A DNA stretch of 64,000 nt from Vagococcus humatus (GCF_003950325.1 NZ_PXZH01000001.1:62001-126000), one strand, 5' to 3'. Positions 1-9,301 are shown, counted from the stretch's first letter. Numbers and translations: made by a program. The notes: generated from the letters alone by a model not told the origin.

Positions 1-1
1 G

Positions 2-307
2 CTATTTTCATCCGGTCAACTACCAATGGATCCAAAAACTGGTGAATTAGTAGAGGCAACCATCGAAGCACAAACTAAGCAAGCTATGGAAAATATCCGA
101 GGTATTTTAGCATCAATGGATTTAGATTTTAATGCGGTTGTTAAAACAACTTGTTTCTTATCTGATATTCATCATTTTGCTAAATTTAATGAAGTTTATG
201 GAACTTATTTTACTGAAAATCTTCCAGCTCGTTCTTGTTTTGAAGTTGCTTGTTTACCAAAAGATGCCTTAGTTGAAATTGAATTTATTGCAGAAGTAAA
301 AGCTTAA
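2..307 (+). CDS. ridA: RidA/YjgF family enamine/imine deaminase, 5' truncated by window edge
   Basis: The open frame runs from the first bases of the window, so the gene begins upstream; the visible 101 codons start with LFSSGQLPMDP, the usual RidA stretch just before the middle of this roughly 125-residue family. The motif RSCFEVACLPKDALVEIE near the C-terminus is the RidA signature, with the arginine that binds the substrate carboxylate. RidA proteins hydrolyse reactive enamine/imine intermediates (for example 2-aminoacrylate) released by PLP enzymes, in the cytoplasm. An internal ATG at 26 lies in mid-domain and is not a believable start. A strong terminator follows, so this is the end of its transcription unit. 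Confidence 0.9.
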   Translation, partial: LFSSGQLPMDPKTGELVEATIEAQTKQAMENIRGILASMDLDFNAVVKTTCFLSDIHHFAKFNEVYGTYFTENLPARSCFEVACLPKDALVEIEFIAEVKA

Positions 308-320
308 TAAGATTGACTAA

Positions 321-359
321 AAATCACCTAGCCTTATGTTAAGGTTAGGTGATTTTTTT
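321..359 (+). terminator. Rho-independent terminator after ridA
   Basis: A 15-bp stem (AAATCACCTAGCCTT paired with AAGGTTAGGTGATTT, one G-U pair) with a short loop is followed directly by a run of T. It separates ridA from the dnaG operon. Confidence 0.9.
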
Positions 360-399
360 ATGGGTGACTATAATCTTTTCAGAAAATAAACGTGAATAT

Positions 400-427
400 T
401 TGTAAAAATTAAATCTTGTGCTATAAT
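400..427 (+). promoter_or_regulatory. Predicted promoter of dnaG-rpoD
   Basis: TTGTAA (400-405), a 16-bp spacer and a perfect TATAAT (422-427). It lies about 95 bp upstream of the dnaG start and before the leader hairpin at 458-487. Confidence 0.65.
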
Positions 428-457
428 AGATTATGTAAATTTATGTACATTAATAAG

Positions 458-487
458 AGGTCGTATGAAATTTGTTTCGTACGACCT
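458..487 (+). promoter_or_regulatory. Stable hairpin in the dnaG leader
   Basis: AGGTCGTATGAAA and TTTCGTACGACCT form a 13-bp stem (one G-U pair) around a 4-base loop. It lies between the predicted transcription start (about 434) and the ribosome binding site. Only a short T tract (TTTG) follows, so it is a weak terminator at best; an attenuator or mRNA-stabilising/processing structure is equally possible. Confidence 0.6.
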
Positions 488-529
488 TTGAATACTCTTA
501 GTAGTCATTAAAAAGGAGGAATGAATGAA

Positions 530-2398
530 GTGCAACGTATTCCTCAAGACGTGATTGAGACTATTAGACAACAAACTAACATTGTGACGATTGTTGAACA
601 ATCTGTCCAATTGAAAAAATCAGGTAAAAACTATTTTGGTTTGTGTCCATTTCACGATGAAAAAACACCTTCATTTTCTGTAGCAGAAGACAAACAAATT
701 TATTATTGTTTTGGTTGCGGCAAAGGAGGCAATGTATTTCAATTTATTCAAGATTTAGATGGGGTTACTTTTCCAGAAGCAGTTCAAAAAGTAGCAGATA
801 TCGCTAATGTATCATTAGACTATCAGTTTCAAACTGGTCCAAGTGAGTCTGTACCTGGCAATAGTTTAACGCATGAGTTATTGCAGATTCATGAAGAAGC
901 ATGCCAGCTGTATCATCACATTTTAGTTAATACAGAAGTAGGTTCAGAGGCTTTGGCTTATTTAAAGCAACGAGGTCTAACAGAAGAGCAAATTTTAGAA
1001 CAAGAAATCGGCTATGCTCCTAATGAACGGAATTTATTAAAGCAAGTTTTAGAAAATAAAGGGATGTCACAACAAGGATTAGTCGAATCAGGTTTGATGA
1101 TTGAAACTAAAACTGGCGAATTATTTGACCGTTTTTTCAACCGGATTATCTTTCCAATCCGTAATGATCAAGGAAAACCTATTGCTTTTTCTGGTCGTTT
1201 ATTTGATCAACAAGTAGCAGATAAACGAGCTCCTAAATATTTAAATAGTCCTGAAACCAAGTTGTTTAATAAAAGGCAAGTTCTTTATAATTTTTCTTAC
1301 GCTAGAGCCCATGCCCGAAAATTAAATGATTTATTTTTATTTGAGGGATTTATGGATGTGTTGGCAGCGAACCGAGCCAATGTTTTAGCAGGGGTTGCCT
1401 CGATGGGGACTAGTTTAACAAATGAGCAAATTCAAAAAATAGCTAAAATTGTAGACCAGGTGACTATTTGTTATGACGGGGATCAAGCAGGGATTGAAGC
1501 AACTAAACGAAGTCTTGAAACTTTCCAAACTCAAACCAAGTTAAAAGTCAATGTTCTACGGTTACCTGAAAAACTCGATCCAGATGATTATATCAAAAAA
1601 TACGGAGAAACAGCCTTTTATGAATTAGCGACCCATCACAAAGAGACTGCCATGAATTTTTGGCTGTTCTATTATGAATTAGATAAAAATTTAACTAATG
1701 AATTAGATCAACTTCAATATATAGATGAGGTTTTAACGGAATTGGCTAAGTTAAATTCCGTGATTGAACGGGAAATGTATCTGAAACAACTAGCTGACCG
1801 ATTTCATCTGTCAATTGAGAGTTTACAAGAAACATTGCAACAAAAGAAACAGGCTTTGCGTCGTCATGCAAAACAAGCTAGAGGACTAACACAGGCTCCT
1901 TTAACTGAAGAAGTCAATCATGCCATTAGTCAACCTGTATATGTGGAAAAAAATAACCTGACTTTAGGTGAAAAAGCTGAACAACGGTTACTTTACCGCA
2001 TTTTAAATGAACCAAGTGTTGCTATGCAAATAGCGAAAGAACCTGATTTTTCTTTTATGCATGATACCTATCAAGAAATCTTTATGCACTTTCAAGATTA
2101 CATGTTAACTCATACTGAATATGAAGAGGCGGATTTTATTAATTACGTCAAAGAAGGGGAGTTAAAACAAAAAATCATTGAAATTGCCTATTTAGATATA
2201 CCTGAAACAAGTAGCGAGTTAGAACTTCAAGACTATCTAAAAGAAATTCGTTTAGAGCAATTACGCCAACGAAAAAACCAATTAATTGATAGTCAAAAAG
2301 AGGCTAAACGTTACGGAAATCAGGAACAAGAATTGGAAATAGCTTTAGAACTGTTTAATATTCAAAAGCAGTTAAATCAACAAAGTTTACAAAATTAA
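530..2398 (+). CDS. dnaG: DNA primase DnaG
   Basis: Synthesises RNA primers for lagging-strand replication and at origins. The order is an N-terminal CHC2 zinc finger (CPFHDEKTPSF then CFGCGKGG), the catalytic core with the TOPRIM motifs LFEGFMDVLAA and CYDGDQAGIEATKRS, and a C-terminal helicase-interacting region. About 622 residues, a normal length. I prefer GTG at 530: the ribosome binding site AAGGAGGA (513-520) is about 9 bases upstream, whereas the in-frame ATG at 521 directly abuts it. The next gene is rpoD after a 15-base gap, the conserved macromolecular-synthesis operon of Firmicutes. Confidence 0.97.
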   Translation: MQRIPQDVIETIRQQTNIVTIVEQSVQLKKSGKNYFGLCPFHDEKTPSFSVAEDKQIYYCFGCGKGGNVFQFIQDLDGVTFPEAVQKVADIANVSLDYQFQTGPSESVPGNSLTHELLQIHEEACQLYHHILVNTEVGSEALAYLKQRGLTEEQILEQEIGYAPNERNLLKQVLENKGMSQQGLVESGLMIETKTGELFDRFFNRIIFPIRNDQGKPIAFSGRLFDQQVADKRAPKYLNSPETKLFNKRQVLYNFSYARAHARKLNDLFLFEGFMDVLAANRANVLAGVASMGTSLTNEQIQKIAKIVDQVTICYDGDQAGIEATKRSLETFQTQTKLKVNVLRLPEKLDPDDYIKKYGETAFYELATHHKETAMNFWLFYYELDKNLTNELDQLQYIDEVLTELAKLNSVIEREMYLKQLADRFHLSIESLQETLQQKKQALRRHAKQARGLTQAPLTEEVNHAISQPVYVEKNNLTLGEKAEQRLLYRILNEPSVAMQIAKEPDFSFMHDTYQEIFMHFQDYMLTHTEYEEADFINYVKEGELKQKIIEIAYLDIPETSSELELQDYLKEIRLEQLRQRKNQLIDSQKEAKRYGNQEQELEIALELFNIQKQLNQQSLQN

Positions 2399-2413
2399 AG
2401 GGGGATTTCTTCA

Positions 2414-3526
2414 GTGGCAAAAAAAGTAGAAGAAAAAAAACCAGAATATAAAAAGGCGGTAACAGCTTTTATTAAAGAGTACAAACCTAAAGGTAGTGTG
2501 AATTATGACACTTTGACCAATGAATTAGCAACGCCTTATGAATTAGATTCTGATGGTATGGATAAATTAATTCAAAAAATTGAAGATCAAGGGATTAGTG
2601 TTGTTGATGAGAACGGTGAGCCAGCTGAAAGAAGTCTAAAAAAAGAAAAAGCAGTCAAAAAAGAAGAATTAGAAGACCTATCAGCACCTGCTGGAGTTAA
2701 AATTAATGACCCAGTTAGAATGTATTTAAAAGAAATTGGACGTGTTTCCCTTTTAACTGCAGATGAAGAAGTTGAGTTAGCCCTTCGCATTAAAGAAGGA
2801 GACCAAGAAGCAAAACAACAATTAGCAGAAGCTAACTTACGACTAGTAGTTAGTATTGCTAAACGTTATGTTGGTCGTGGCATGCAGTTTTTAGACTTAA
2901 TTCAAGAAGGTAATATGGGTCTAATGAAAGCTGTTGAAAAATTTGACCATACTAAAGGATTTAAGTTTTCTACCTATGCAACTTGGTGGATTCGTCAAGC
3001 TATTACAAGAGCGATTGCTGACCAAGCTAGAACGATTCGAATTCCGGTTCATATGGTGGAAACAATCAATAAATTAATTCGAATTCAACGTCAATTGCTT
3101 CAAGATTTAGGCCGCGAACCTACTCCTGAAGAAATTGGAGCTGAAATGGACTTACCAACTGAAAAAGTTCGGGAAATTTTAAAAATAGCTCAAGAGCCAG
3201 TGTCACTAGAAACTCCGATTGGGGAAGAAGATGACTCTCATCTAGGAGATTTTATTGAAGATCAAGAAGCGACTAGTCCAGCAGAACATGCGGCTTATGA
3301 GTTATTAAAAGAACAATTAGAAAGTGTTTTAGATACACTAACTGACCGAGAAGAAAATGTGTTACGGTTACGTTTTGGTTTAGATGATGGTAAAACCCGT
3401 ACCTTAGAAGAGGTTGGTAAAGTATTTGGAGTAACTCGGGAAAGAATTCGTCAAATTGAGGCGAAAGCTTTACGTAAATTACGCCACCCATCTCGTTCTA
3501 AACAATTAAAAGATTTCTTAGAATAG
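2414..3526 (+). CDS. rpoD: Primary sigma factor RpoD/SigA
   Basis: Vegetative sigma-70 factor that directs RNA polymerase to -10/-35 promoters. 370 residues: region 1.1 remnant at the N-terminus, region 1.2 ([17 protein letters not shown]), region 2 with [19 protein letters not shown] and [14 protein letters not shown] (-10 recognition and melting), region 3, and region 4.2 [17 protein letters not shown], which binds the -35. Start is GTG at 2414 with AAAGGGGG about 9 bases upstream. It is co-transcribed with dnaG and followed by a strong terminator. The many predicted TATAAT boxes in this window are what this factor should read. Confidence 0.98.
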   Translation: MAKKVEEKKPEYKKAVTAFIKEYKPKGSVNYDTLTNELATPYELDSDGMDKLIQKIEDQGISVVDENGEPAERSLKKEKAVKKEELEDLSAPAGVKINDPVRMYLKEIGRVSLLTADEEVELALRIKEGDQEAKQQLAEANLRLVVSIAKRYVGRGMQFLDLIQEGNMGLMKAVEKFDHTKGFKFSTYATWWIRQAITRAIADQARTIRIPVHMVETINKLIRIQRQLLQDLGREPTPEEIGAEMDLPTEKVREILKIAQEPVSLETPIGEEDDSHLGDFIEDQEATSPAEHAAYELLKEQLESVLDTLTDREENVLRLRFGLDDGKTRTLEEVGKVFGVTRERIRQIEAKALRKLRHPSRSKQLKDFLE

Positions 3527-3534
3527 ACTTAAAC

Positions 3535-3563
3535 AAAAGGATGGATTTTTCCATCCTTTTTTC
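3535..3563 (+). terminator. Rho-independent terminator after rpoD
   Basis: AAAAGGATGG pairs with CCATCCTTTT around a 5-6 base loop, followed by further T. Ends the dnaG-rpoD operon. Confidence 0.9.
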
Positions 3564-3565
3564 TA

Positions 3566-3574
3566 TGTTATAAT
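3566..3574 (+). promoter_or_regulatory. Extended -10 promoter of trmK
   Basis: TGTTATAAT (TG at 3566, TATAAT at 3569-3574), directly after the rpoD terminator. The -35 region is poor, so it probably depends on the extended -10. The gene starts 43 bases downstream. Confidence 0.55.
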
Positions 3575-3617
3575 AAGACAACTAATAGAAAATGGAATAG
3601 AAAGTGTTGGGAAATTT

Positions 3618-4334
3618 ATGAATGAAACAAACTTATCAAAACGGTTAGCCACAGTTGCTAAATACGTACCAAAAAATAGTCGCTTAGCTGATATTGGCTC
3701 AGATCATGCTTATTTACCAGCTTGGTTGATTCAACATGATTTAATTGAGGCAGCAGTAGCAGGAGATGTAGTTAAGGGGCCTTTTCAGTCTGCAGATAAA
3801 TTAGTTAGACATTTAGGTTTAACTAATCAAATAGCGGTTCGACTAGCTGATGGTTTAGAGGCCATTGAAGAAAAGGACCAAATAGATGTTATTACAATTG
3901 CTGGAATGGGTGGCGCTTTAATTCGCGATATTTTGCAAAGAGGAAAAGAAAATCAGCGCCTATCAGGTCAAGAAAGATTGATTCTTCAACCAAACATTGG
4001 AGAAAAAATATTACGTCAGTGGTTGGTAGAAAATAATTATTACATCCTCTTCGAAGAAATTTTAGAAGAAGATCATAAGATTTATGAAGTGATCGTAGCT
4101 GAAAAACAATTAGATCCTGTTATTTATACTCCAAAAGAAATAATGTTTGGCCCTTGTCTAATAAAGGAGAACTCCCTTGTTTTTCAGAAAAAATGGCAAC
4201 ATGAATTAGGTCAAAAAAAACAAATTCTTAAACAATTACAAGCAGCCAACCAACCTTTAGAAGAAAAAGTTCAAGGATTTAAACAAGAAGTGACTTGGAT
4301 TAAGGAGGTACTTAATATTGATGAAGGGGAATGA
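3618..4334 (+). CDS. trmK: tRNA (adenine(22)-N1)-methyltransferase TrmK
   Basis: Methylates N1 of A22 in the D-loop of tRNA using SAM. The SAM-binding motif I is LADIGSDHAYLP and motif IV is IAGMGGALIRDIL, both diagnostic of the TrmK (YqfN) family; C-terminal residues 165-235 are the expected coiled-coil. 238 residues, normal length. The 3' end overlaps the start of the Nif3-like gene by 14 bases, the same trmK-nif3 pair seen next to sigA in Bacillus. The ATG has only a weak ribosome binding site (TTGGGAAA). Confidence 0.95.
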   Translation: MNETNLSKRLATVAKYVPKNSRLADIGSDHAYLPAWLIQHDLIEAAVAGDVVKGPFQSADKLVRHLGLTNQIAVRLADGLEAIEEKDQIDVITIAGMGGALIRDILQRGKENQRLSGQERLILQPNIGEKILRQWLVENNYYILFEEILEEDHKIYEVIVAEKQLDPVIYTPKEIMFGPCLIKENSLVFQKKWQHELGQKKQILKQLQAANQPLEEKVQGFKQEVTWIKEVLNIDEGE

Positions 4335-5433
4335 ATTTATTCAACAATTTGAAAAAAAGTTTCCTTTAGCGTTAGCTGAAAAAGGGGATCCAGTCGGACT
4401 ACATATAGGCACTCTGCATAAGCCAATTCAGCGAGTGATGATCACCTTAGATGTTAGACCAGAAGTGGTAGCAGAAGCAATAGCTAAAAAAGTGGATTTG
4501 TTAGTAGCCAAACACCCACCTATCTTTAGACCTATTGACCGCTTAGTCACGGATGATCCTCAAATCAAGATGTATGCAGATTTATTGAAACATGACATTG
4601 CAGTTTATGCAGCTCACACCAATATGGATATTGTGGAAGATGGCTTAAATGATTGGTTTTTAGAAGAACTAGGCATTAAAGTGACAGACTATCTGCATAA
4701 AACGCATGAGTTAGATCAAGGGTTAATTCAAGTGACGGTGCCTAAAAGTCACAGTCAAGTAGTTCGTGATGCCTTAGCTGAAGCTGGCGCAGGTAAGATT
4801 GGTAATTATGAACAGTGTAGCTATACATCAGTAGGAACTGGCCGGTTTACACCAATGTCAGAAGCTAATCCAACTATTGGAACAGTGCATCAAAGAGAAG
4901 AAGTAGCAGAAGAAAAAATTGAAATGGTTTTTCCAATTGACACTTTAGCTGAACTCATTAAGGCATTAAAGGAGAGTCATCCTTATGAAGAACCAGCTTA
5001 TCAAGTGATTCCCTTAATGACTGGGAAAAAAAGTTACGGAATTGGGCGTGTAGGAGAATTAGCGACACCTATGCCTTTAGAAGAGTTTGTTAGTCATGTT
5101 AAAGAAGTCTTTGACTTACAAGGGTTACGGTTAATTGCCAATAATACTGATCGCTTAGTTCAGCGGGTAGGTATTTGCGGAGGAAGTGGTCAAAAATTTT
5201 ATCCAGCGGCACTATCTAAAGGCTGTGATGTATACATTACAGGAGATGTTTATTATCACACAGGACATGATATGTTAACAGCTGATTTGCCCGTTATTGA
5301 TCCAGGACACTATATTGAACAACTGTGTATTCCTAGAATTGTTTCTCTTTGTGAACAATGGAAAGAAAAACATCATTGGAATATTGAAATTATACCTTCC
5401 ACAGTAAATACCAACCCATTTTCATTTCGATAA
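4321..5433 (+). CDS. Nif3-like dinuclear metal-centre protein (YqfO family)
   Basis: Conserved hexameric protein with a dinuclear metal site; Nif3/YqfO proteins are linked to GTP cyclohydrolase-like folds but have no settled cellular role. Metal-binding pieces are visible: AKHPPIFRP and AAHTNMDIVEDGLND in the N-terminal half and GDVYYHTGHD near the C-terminus. The middle (about residues 130-230) is the PII/CutA-like insertion typical of the long form. Start is ATG 4321 with AAGGAGGT 11 bases upstream; TTG at 4318 is also in frame. It overlaps trmK, suggesting translational coupling. Confidence 0.92.
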   Translation: MKGNEFIQQFEKKFPLALAEKGDPVGLHIGTLHKPIQRVMITLDVRPEVVAEAIAKKVDLLVAKHPPIFRPIDRLVTDDPQIKMYADLLKHDIAVYAAHTNMDIVEDGLNDWFLEELGIKVTDYLHKTHELDQGLIQVTVPKSHSQVVRDALAEAGAGKIGNYEQCSYTSVGTGRFTPMSEANPTIGTVHQREEVAEEKIEMVFPIDTLAELIKALKESHPYEEPAYQVIPLMTGKKSYGIGRVGELATPMPLEEFVSHVKEVFDLQGLRLIANNTDRLVQRVGICGGSGQKFYPAALSKGCDVYITGDVYYHTGHDMLTADLPVIDPGHYIEQLCIPRIVSLCEQWKEKHHWNIEIIPSTVNTNPFSFR

Positions 5434-5494
5434 GTAAAGGAAAAATACGAATTGTTGGTTATTTTTAATGTTATTGAAAGCTTTTTCTAAAAAA

Positions 5495-5525
5495 TTAACA
5501 CAAATAGGAAATAATAGCTTATAAT
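5495..5525 (+). promoter_or_regulatory. Candidate promoter of pepT
   Basis: TTAACA (5495-5500) and TATAAT (5520-5525) with a long 19-bp spacer, in the 143-bp gap upstream of pepT. The TATAAT is clear, the -35 is uncertain. Confidence 0.4.
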
Positions 5526-5576
5526 AAATAATAAGTAATAAGTATAAATAAATTTAATGATAAAGGGGAATGTGCA

Positions 5577-6812
5577 ATGTACGAAAATTTAGTGCCAAGA
5601 TTTATCAAATATGTTAAAACAGAAACCAGATCAAATCCAGAGAGTACTACGATTCCTTCAACGGAAACCCAAGTAGCATTTGCTCAAGAACTTGTTAAAG
5701 AATTAAAAGAAATTGGTATGAGTGATGTAAGATACAATGATAAAAATGGTTTTGTCACAGCCGAATTACCAAGCAATAGTGATAAAGAAAATGTTCGTAG
5801 TATTGGCTTTATTGCCCATATGGATACAGCTGATTTTAACGCAGTAGATGTAGCACCTCAAATGATTGAAAATTATGACGGTGAATCTGATATTAACTTA
5901 GGAGACGGAACTTATAAGTTAACTGTCAAAGATTTCCCTAACTTAGCAAACTATAAAGGTCAAACTTTAATCACTACAGATGGAACTACTCTTTTAGGTG
6001 CTGATGATAAAGCTGGTATTGCTGAAATTATGACTGGAATGGAAACATTAATCAACTCACCTGAAATTAAACATGGTAAAGTGAAAGTAGCTTTTGGGCC
6101 TGATGAAGAAATCGGAACAGGGGCAGATCATTTTGATGTAGAAGATTTTGGTGTAGATTTTGCTTTCACAATGGACGGTGGTCCTGTTGGGGAATTACAA
6201 TTTGAAACCTTTAGTGCTGCTCAAGCAGACATTACGATTCATGGTAAAAATGTTCACCCAGGAACAGCTAAAAACACAATGGTTAATGCACTACAATTAG
6301 CTATTGATTTCCAAAATGCTCTACCTCAAGAAGAAGTTCCTGAAAAAACAGAAGGTTATGAAGGATTCTTCCACTTATTAGCTTTAAATGGTTCAGTTGA
6401 AGAAGCAACTATGCAATATATTATTCGCGACCATGATCGTGAAAAATTTGAAGCTCGTAAAGCGTTAATGGAACAAGTTCAAAAAGACTTAAACGCTAAA
6501 TTAGATAGTGACCGTATCGAAATGAAATTATTCGATCAATACTACAATATGCGTGAAGTGATTGAAAAAGATATGAGTATCATTGACTTAGCTAAAGAAG
6601 CTTTTGTTAATTTAGGTATTGAACCAAATACTCAACCAGTACGTGGTGGAACAGATGGCTCTAAACTATCACAAATGGGCTTACCAACCCCTAACATTTT
6701 TGCTGGTGGCGAAAACATGCATGGTCGTTTTGAATTCGTTGCAGTAGAAAGTATGGAAAAAGCAACAGATGTAGTAGTTGAAATTGCTAAATTAAATGAG
6801 GCAAACGCGTAA
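5577..6812 (+). CDS. pepT: Peptidase T (tripeptide aminopeptidase)
   Basis: Cytoplasmic M20 metallopeptidase that removes the N-terminal residue from tripeptides, part of peptide utilisation. 411 residues, normal length. Zinc ligands and catalytic acids are seen in order: H81 and D83 (AHMDTADF), D143 (LLGADDKAG), E177/E178 ([11 protein letters not shown]), D200 (TMDGGPVGE) and the late histidine in ENMHGRFEF. The lid/dimerisation domain with HPGTAKN lies between. Start ATG at 5577 has AAAGGGG upstream. A DUF1294 gene follows 6 bases after the stop and is probably co-transcribed. Confidence 0.97.
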   Translation: MYENLVPRFIKYVKTETRSNPESTTIPSTETQVAFAQELVKELKEIGMSDVRYNDKNGFVTAELPSNSDKENVRSIGFIAHMDTADFNAVDVAPQMIENYDGESDINLGDGTYKLTVKDFPNLANYKGQTLITTDGTTLLGADDKAGIAEIMTGMETLINSPEIKHGKVKVAFGPDEEIGTGADHFDVEDFGVDFAFTMDGGPVGELQFETFSAAQADITIHGKNVHPGTAKNTMVNALQLAIDFQNALPQEEVPEKTEGYEGFFHLLALNGSVEEATMQYIIRDHDREKFEARKALMEQVQKDLNAKLDSDRIEMKLFDQYYNMREVIEKDMSIIDLAKEAFVNLGIEPNTQPVRGGTDGSKLSQMGLPTPNIFAGGENMHGRFEFVAVESMEKATDVVVEIAKLNEANA

Positions 6813-6818
6813 GGTTCA

Positions 6819-7109
6819 ATGTCAGTTAAAACACCGATTTATCTGTATTTATGTTTAGTTAATGTCTATCTATTTATTTTGATGGGGATTGACGCTCGTC
6901 AAGCACAAAAACAAAAGGAAAAAAAAGCTAGTTGGCGTGTGCCTAGTTGGCAATTTTTAACTCTTGGTTTAGCTGCCGGTGGCTTAGGTGGTCTACTTGG
7001 TACAGCTGTTTTTGATCATAAAAAAGATAGCAAAAGAACCATGTTTTTATTTCAACTAGGAGGCATTTTAGCCGTTATCTTTTTTGCCCGAGCAAAAGGC
7101 TGGTTATAG
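6819..7109 (+). CDS. DUF1294 family small membrane protein
   Basis: 96 residues. Segments at about 5-22, 46-62 and 74-90 are hydrophobic enough to span the membrane, separated by the basic loop DARQAQKQKEKK and the GGLGG..GTAVFDHKKDSK motif that marks DUF1294. The family has no known function. It sits 6 bases behind pepT without a strong ribosome binding site of its own, so translation may depend on pepT. A terminator follows. Confidence 0.8.
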   Translation: MSVKTPIYLYLCLVNVYLFILMGIDARQAQKQKEKKASWRVPSWQFLTLGLAAGGLGGLLGTAVFDHKKDSKRTMFLFQLGGILAVIFFARAKGWL

Positions 7110-7134
7110 CCTTTTGTTAATCAAGTACTATCTG

Positions 7135-7172
7135 AAGCTCCTTATCTAGTTTACTAGATAGGAGCTTTTTTA
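7135..7172 (+). terminator. Rho-independent terminator after pepT-DUF1294
   Basis: AAGCTCCTTATCTAGT pairs with ACTAGATAGGAGCTT across a very small loop (one bulged base), followed by a T run. Confidence 0.9.
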
Positions 7173-7180
7173 GGTTTTAT

Positions 7181-7189
7181 TGTTATAAT
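7181..7189 (+). promoter_or_regulatory. Extended -10 promoter of the YbhN-like gene
   Basis: TGTTATAAT (TATAAT at 7184-7189) just after the terminator, with no good -35. The ribosome binding site AAGGGAGGG follows about 10 bases later, so the leader would be very short. Confidence 0.5.
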
Positions 7190-7212
7190 AGAAGAGAAGG
7201 GAGGGAAAAAAT

Positions 7213-8241
7213 ATGAAGAAAAATCCCAAAACTCGTTTAATCCTTAATCTTATTTTTTTAATCATTATTTTTTTGCTGCTGTTTCTTTCATTTAAGGGGT
7301 CTTTAACAGAGATTTTTCAAGGAGTGATGGAGACTGAGAAGCACTTATTAGCCTTGGTGTTATTATTAGGAAGTTTATATATCCTTGCAGAAGGATTTAA
7401 TTACCGGTTACTTTGTCGACCGTTTAGAGAGTCGTTTACCTATTTAGATGGTTTATTTACTTTTACTTATGGAGCTTTTTACCGAGTAATTACTTTTGGT
7501 ACAGGCACATTAGTCGCTGAAATACTTTATTTAAATAAACGGCAACTTAAAACCACTCAAAGCATGGGAATAATGACGATTCATATGGTTCTTTATAAAT
7601 TAGGTATTTTAGTTTTTAGTGTAGTGGGGTTTATATGGCAATATGATTATTTAAAGAGTCATGTAGCTTATACCATTCCGTTTATGATCTATGGTCTGTT
7701 AGCTACTTGTCTAGTTGTATTTGGATTATTATTTGTCTCTCTGAATGAAGTCGTCCATCAAAAGTTAGTGAGTTATTTGAAAAAATGGATGAAAAAACTA
7801 GCTTGGCGAGAACGGTTAGCTCTTATTGCTAGTAAATTAGAGGCCTTCAGGGTAACTATTCACACTTTACTAGCGGAGCCTAGATTAATGATAGAATTAG
7901 TTCTTTATAATATTGTTAGGCTGCTTCCATGGTACTCTATTCCTTATGTGTTACTTCAGCAGCATCCTACGATACACTATGCTCAAAGTATTGCGCTTAT
8001 TTCAATGATTAGTGTTTTAGCAGGTATGCTGCCTAGTCCAGCAGGGATTGGTTCCTTTGAGTTTGTTTATTTATTACTGATGACTCCTTTAGTAGGGAAA
8101 ATAGATGCTGCTTCTTCTCTTCTAGTTTATCGGTTTGCTACTTATGTTTTTCCAGCTTTAATTGGATTGCTTTATACGTTATATGACAAACAAAAAGAAA
8201 TTCGTTCAGAAATGAAAGAAATCCAAAAAAAGAACCAATAA
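7213..8241 (+). CDS. YbhN/UPF0104 family membrane protein (MprF flippase-domain relative)
   Basis: 342-residue integral membrane protein with about eight hydrophobic segments, beginning with a strong one at residues 11-29. The motif SPAGIGSFEFVYLLL in the last third, together with the run LSYIL-like segments and TFGTGTLVAE, places it in the lysylphosphatidylglycerol synthase TM-region family. MprF members of that family flip aminoacylated lipid; the stand-alone members like this one lack the synthase domain and their substrate is unknown. Start ATG 7213 follows GGGAGGG. It is monocistronic between terminators. The transport role is inference. Confidence 0.8.
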   Translation: MKKNPKTRLILNLIFLIIIFLLLFLSFKGSLTEIFQGVMETEKHLLALVLLLGSLYILAEGFNYRLLCRPFRESFTYLDGLFTFTYGAFYRVITFGTGTLVAEILYLNKRQLKTTQSMGIMTIHMVLYKLGILVFSVVGFIWQYDYLKSHVAYTIPFMIYGLLATCLVVFGLLFVSLNEVVHQKLVSYLKKWMKKLAWRERLALIASKLEAFRVTIHTLLAEPRLMIELVLYNIVRLLPWYSIPYVLLQQHPTIHYAQSIALISMISVLAGMLPSPAGIGSFEFVYLLLMTPLVGKIDAASSLLVYRFATYVFPALIGLLYTLYDKQKEIRSEMKEIQKKNQ

Positions 8242-8278
8242 GGCCTGTTTTTAGGACAACTTATTGGTTCTTTTTTTA
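8225..8278. terminator. Bidirectional terminator between convergent genes
   Basis: An 18-bp stem (8225-8242 with 8260-8277) with A-rich left and T-rich right flanks, so it can terminate both the YbhN-like gene (+) and the lactonase (-). It overlaps the last codons of the YbhN-like gene. Confidence 0.85.
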
Positions 8279-9301
8279 TTATGATGGAAGGACACAGACA
8301 CATTCAGGCGCTTCAATATCAGTTTGACAAAGCGTTAATTTACCAGTTTGAGAGTTTCGCTCAAACAAAGTTAAATTATCTGAATCTTGATGGCCTACTA
8401 ATAAAAATAAATCTTCATGTGTTAAGTTAAAATCTCTAGGCGTTTTTCCTTCTGAACTAAGACGCTGAATAAGAGAAAGTGTTCCGTCAGGTTGAATAGA
8501 GAAGACAGTTATTACATCAGCTCCTCGAGTAGAGGTATAAAGAAATTTACCGTCTTGACTCATGCGAATTGCACCGCCACTAGCATCTTCAGCTGCATCA
8601 GATAAGTTAGCATACTGTTCTTTAACAGTTAAGGTTGCTTGCTCTTTATCATAGGCTAAACAAGTGACTGAATTGTTTAACTCTCCAATGACATAAAAGA
8701 AAGGTAAAGTTGGGTGACAAAGGATATGTCTTGGGCCAGAACCTGGTGTAACTGATGTAACAGATAGTTGTTTAAAAGTTAGGTCGGCTGTTAAGTCATA
8801 AAGATAAATTTTATCAGTACCTAAATCACAAACGATAATATTACCATCAGGAGTTAAATCAATGTAGTGAGCATGGGAACTACTTTGATTTGGATGAGGA
8901 CCATTGCCTGTGTGCTCTACCGTATCTCGCAGCACAATACCACCATTTTCTAGGATTTGATACACCTTAATATCACCAGTATGATAATTAGCTGAAAAAA
9001 CAACTTGTCGCTTATTATCGACAGATACATAACAAGGAGGAGCTCCTTTAGTTGTTACCTTATTAATGAAATGATAGCCTTCTTTTTGAAATTGATAAGC
9101 TGCAATACCACCATTTTCTCCGTCTTTTGTCACAGTATAGAGACAGTGCTGGTGACTAGTGGCTAAGTAAGTTGGATTATTTTCAGGTAAAATTAAAGTA
9201 ACATCTGTCACTTTTTTTTGAGTCGTGTCTAAAAGTGCTTGATAAATACCTTGACTTGTTCGGCGTGTATATGATCCTAACATTATTTTTTCAATCATCA
9301 T
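8279..9301 (-). CDS. Lactonase family protein (YkgB/Pgl-type beta-propeller)
   Basis: 340 residues in the seven-bladed beta-propeller lactonase family (PF10282), which includes 6-phosphogluconolactonase of the Pgl type. Repeating blade motifs are visible, such as NPTYLATSHQHCLYT, PHPNQSSSHAHYIDLTPDG, GPRHILCHPTLPFFYVIGE, GGAIRMSQDGKFLYTSTRG and RDFNLTHEDLFLLVGHQDSD, including the conserved HAH and GPRH residues of the active face. It may hydrolyse 6-phosphogluconolactone in the pentose phosphate pathway, but no pathway neighbour confirms this. Start ATG 9301 (second ATG 9298) follows GAAGGG. Confidence 0.85.
   Translation of the reverse strand: MMIEKIMLGSYTRRTSQGIYQALLDTTQKKVTDVTLILPENNPTYLATSHQHCLYTVTKDGENGGIAAYQFQKEGYHFINKVTTKGAPPCYVSVDNKRQVVFSANYHTGDIKVYQILENGGIVLRDTVEHTGNGPHPNQSSSHAHYIDLTPDGNIIVCDLGTDKIYLYDLTADLTFKQLSVTSVTPGSGPRHILCHPTLPFFYVIGELNNSVTCLAYDKEQATLTVKEQYANLSDAAEDASGGAIRMSQDGKFLYTSTRGADVITVFSIQPDGTLSLIQRLSSEGKTPRDFNLTHEDLFLLVGHQDSDNLTLFERNSQTGKLTLCQTDIEAPECVCVLPS

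Noticed and set aside
2587-2790. Minus-strand open frame inside rpoD
   Set aside because: Lies fully inside rpoD on the other strand with no ribosome binding site or known domain.
3273-3491. Minus-strand open frame inside rpoD
   Set aside because: Antisense shadow of conserved sigma region 4; no supporting signals.
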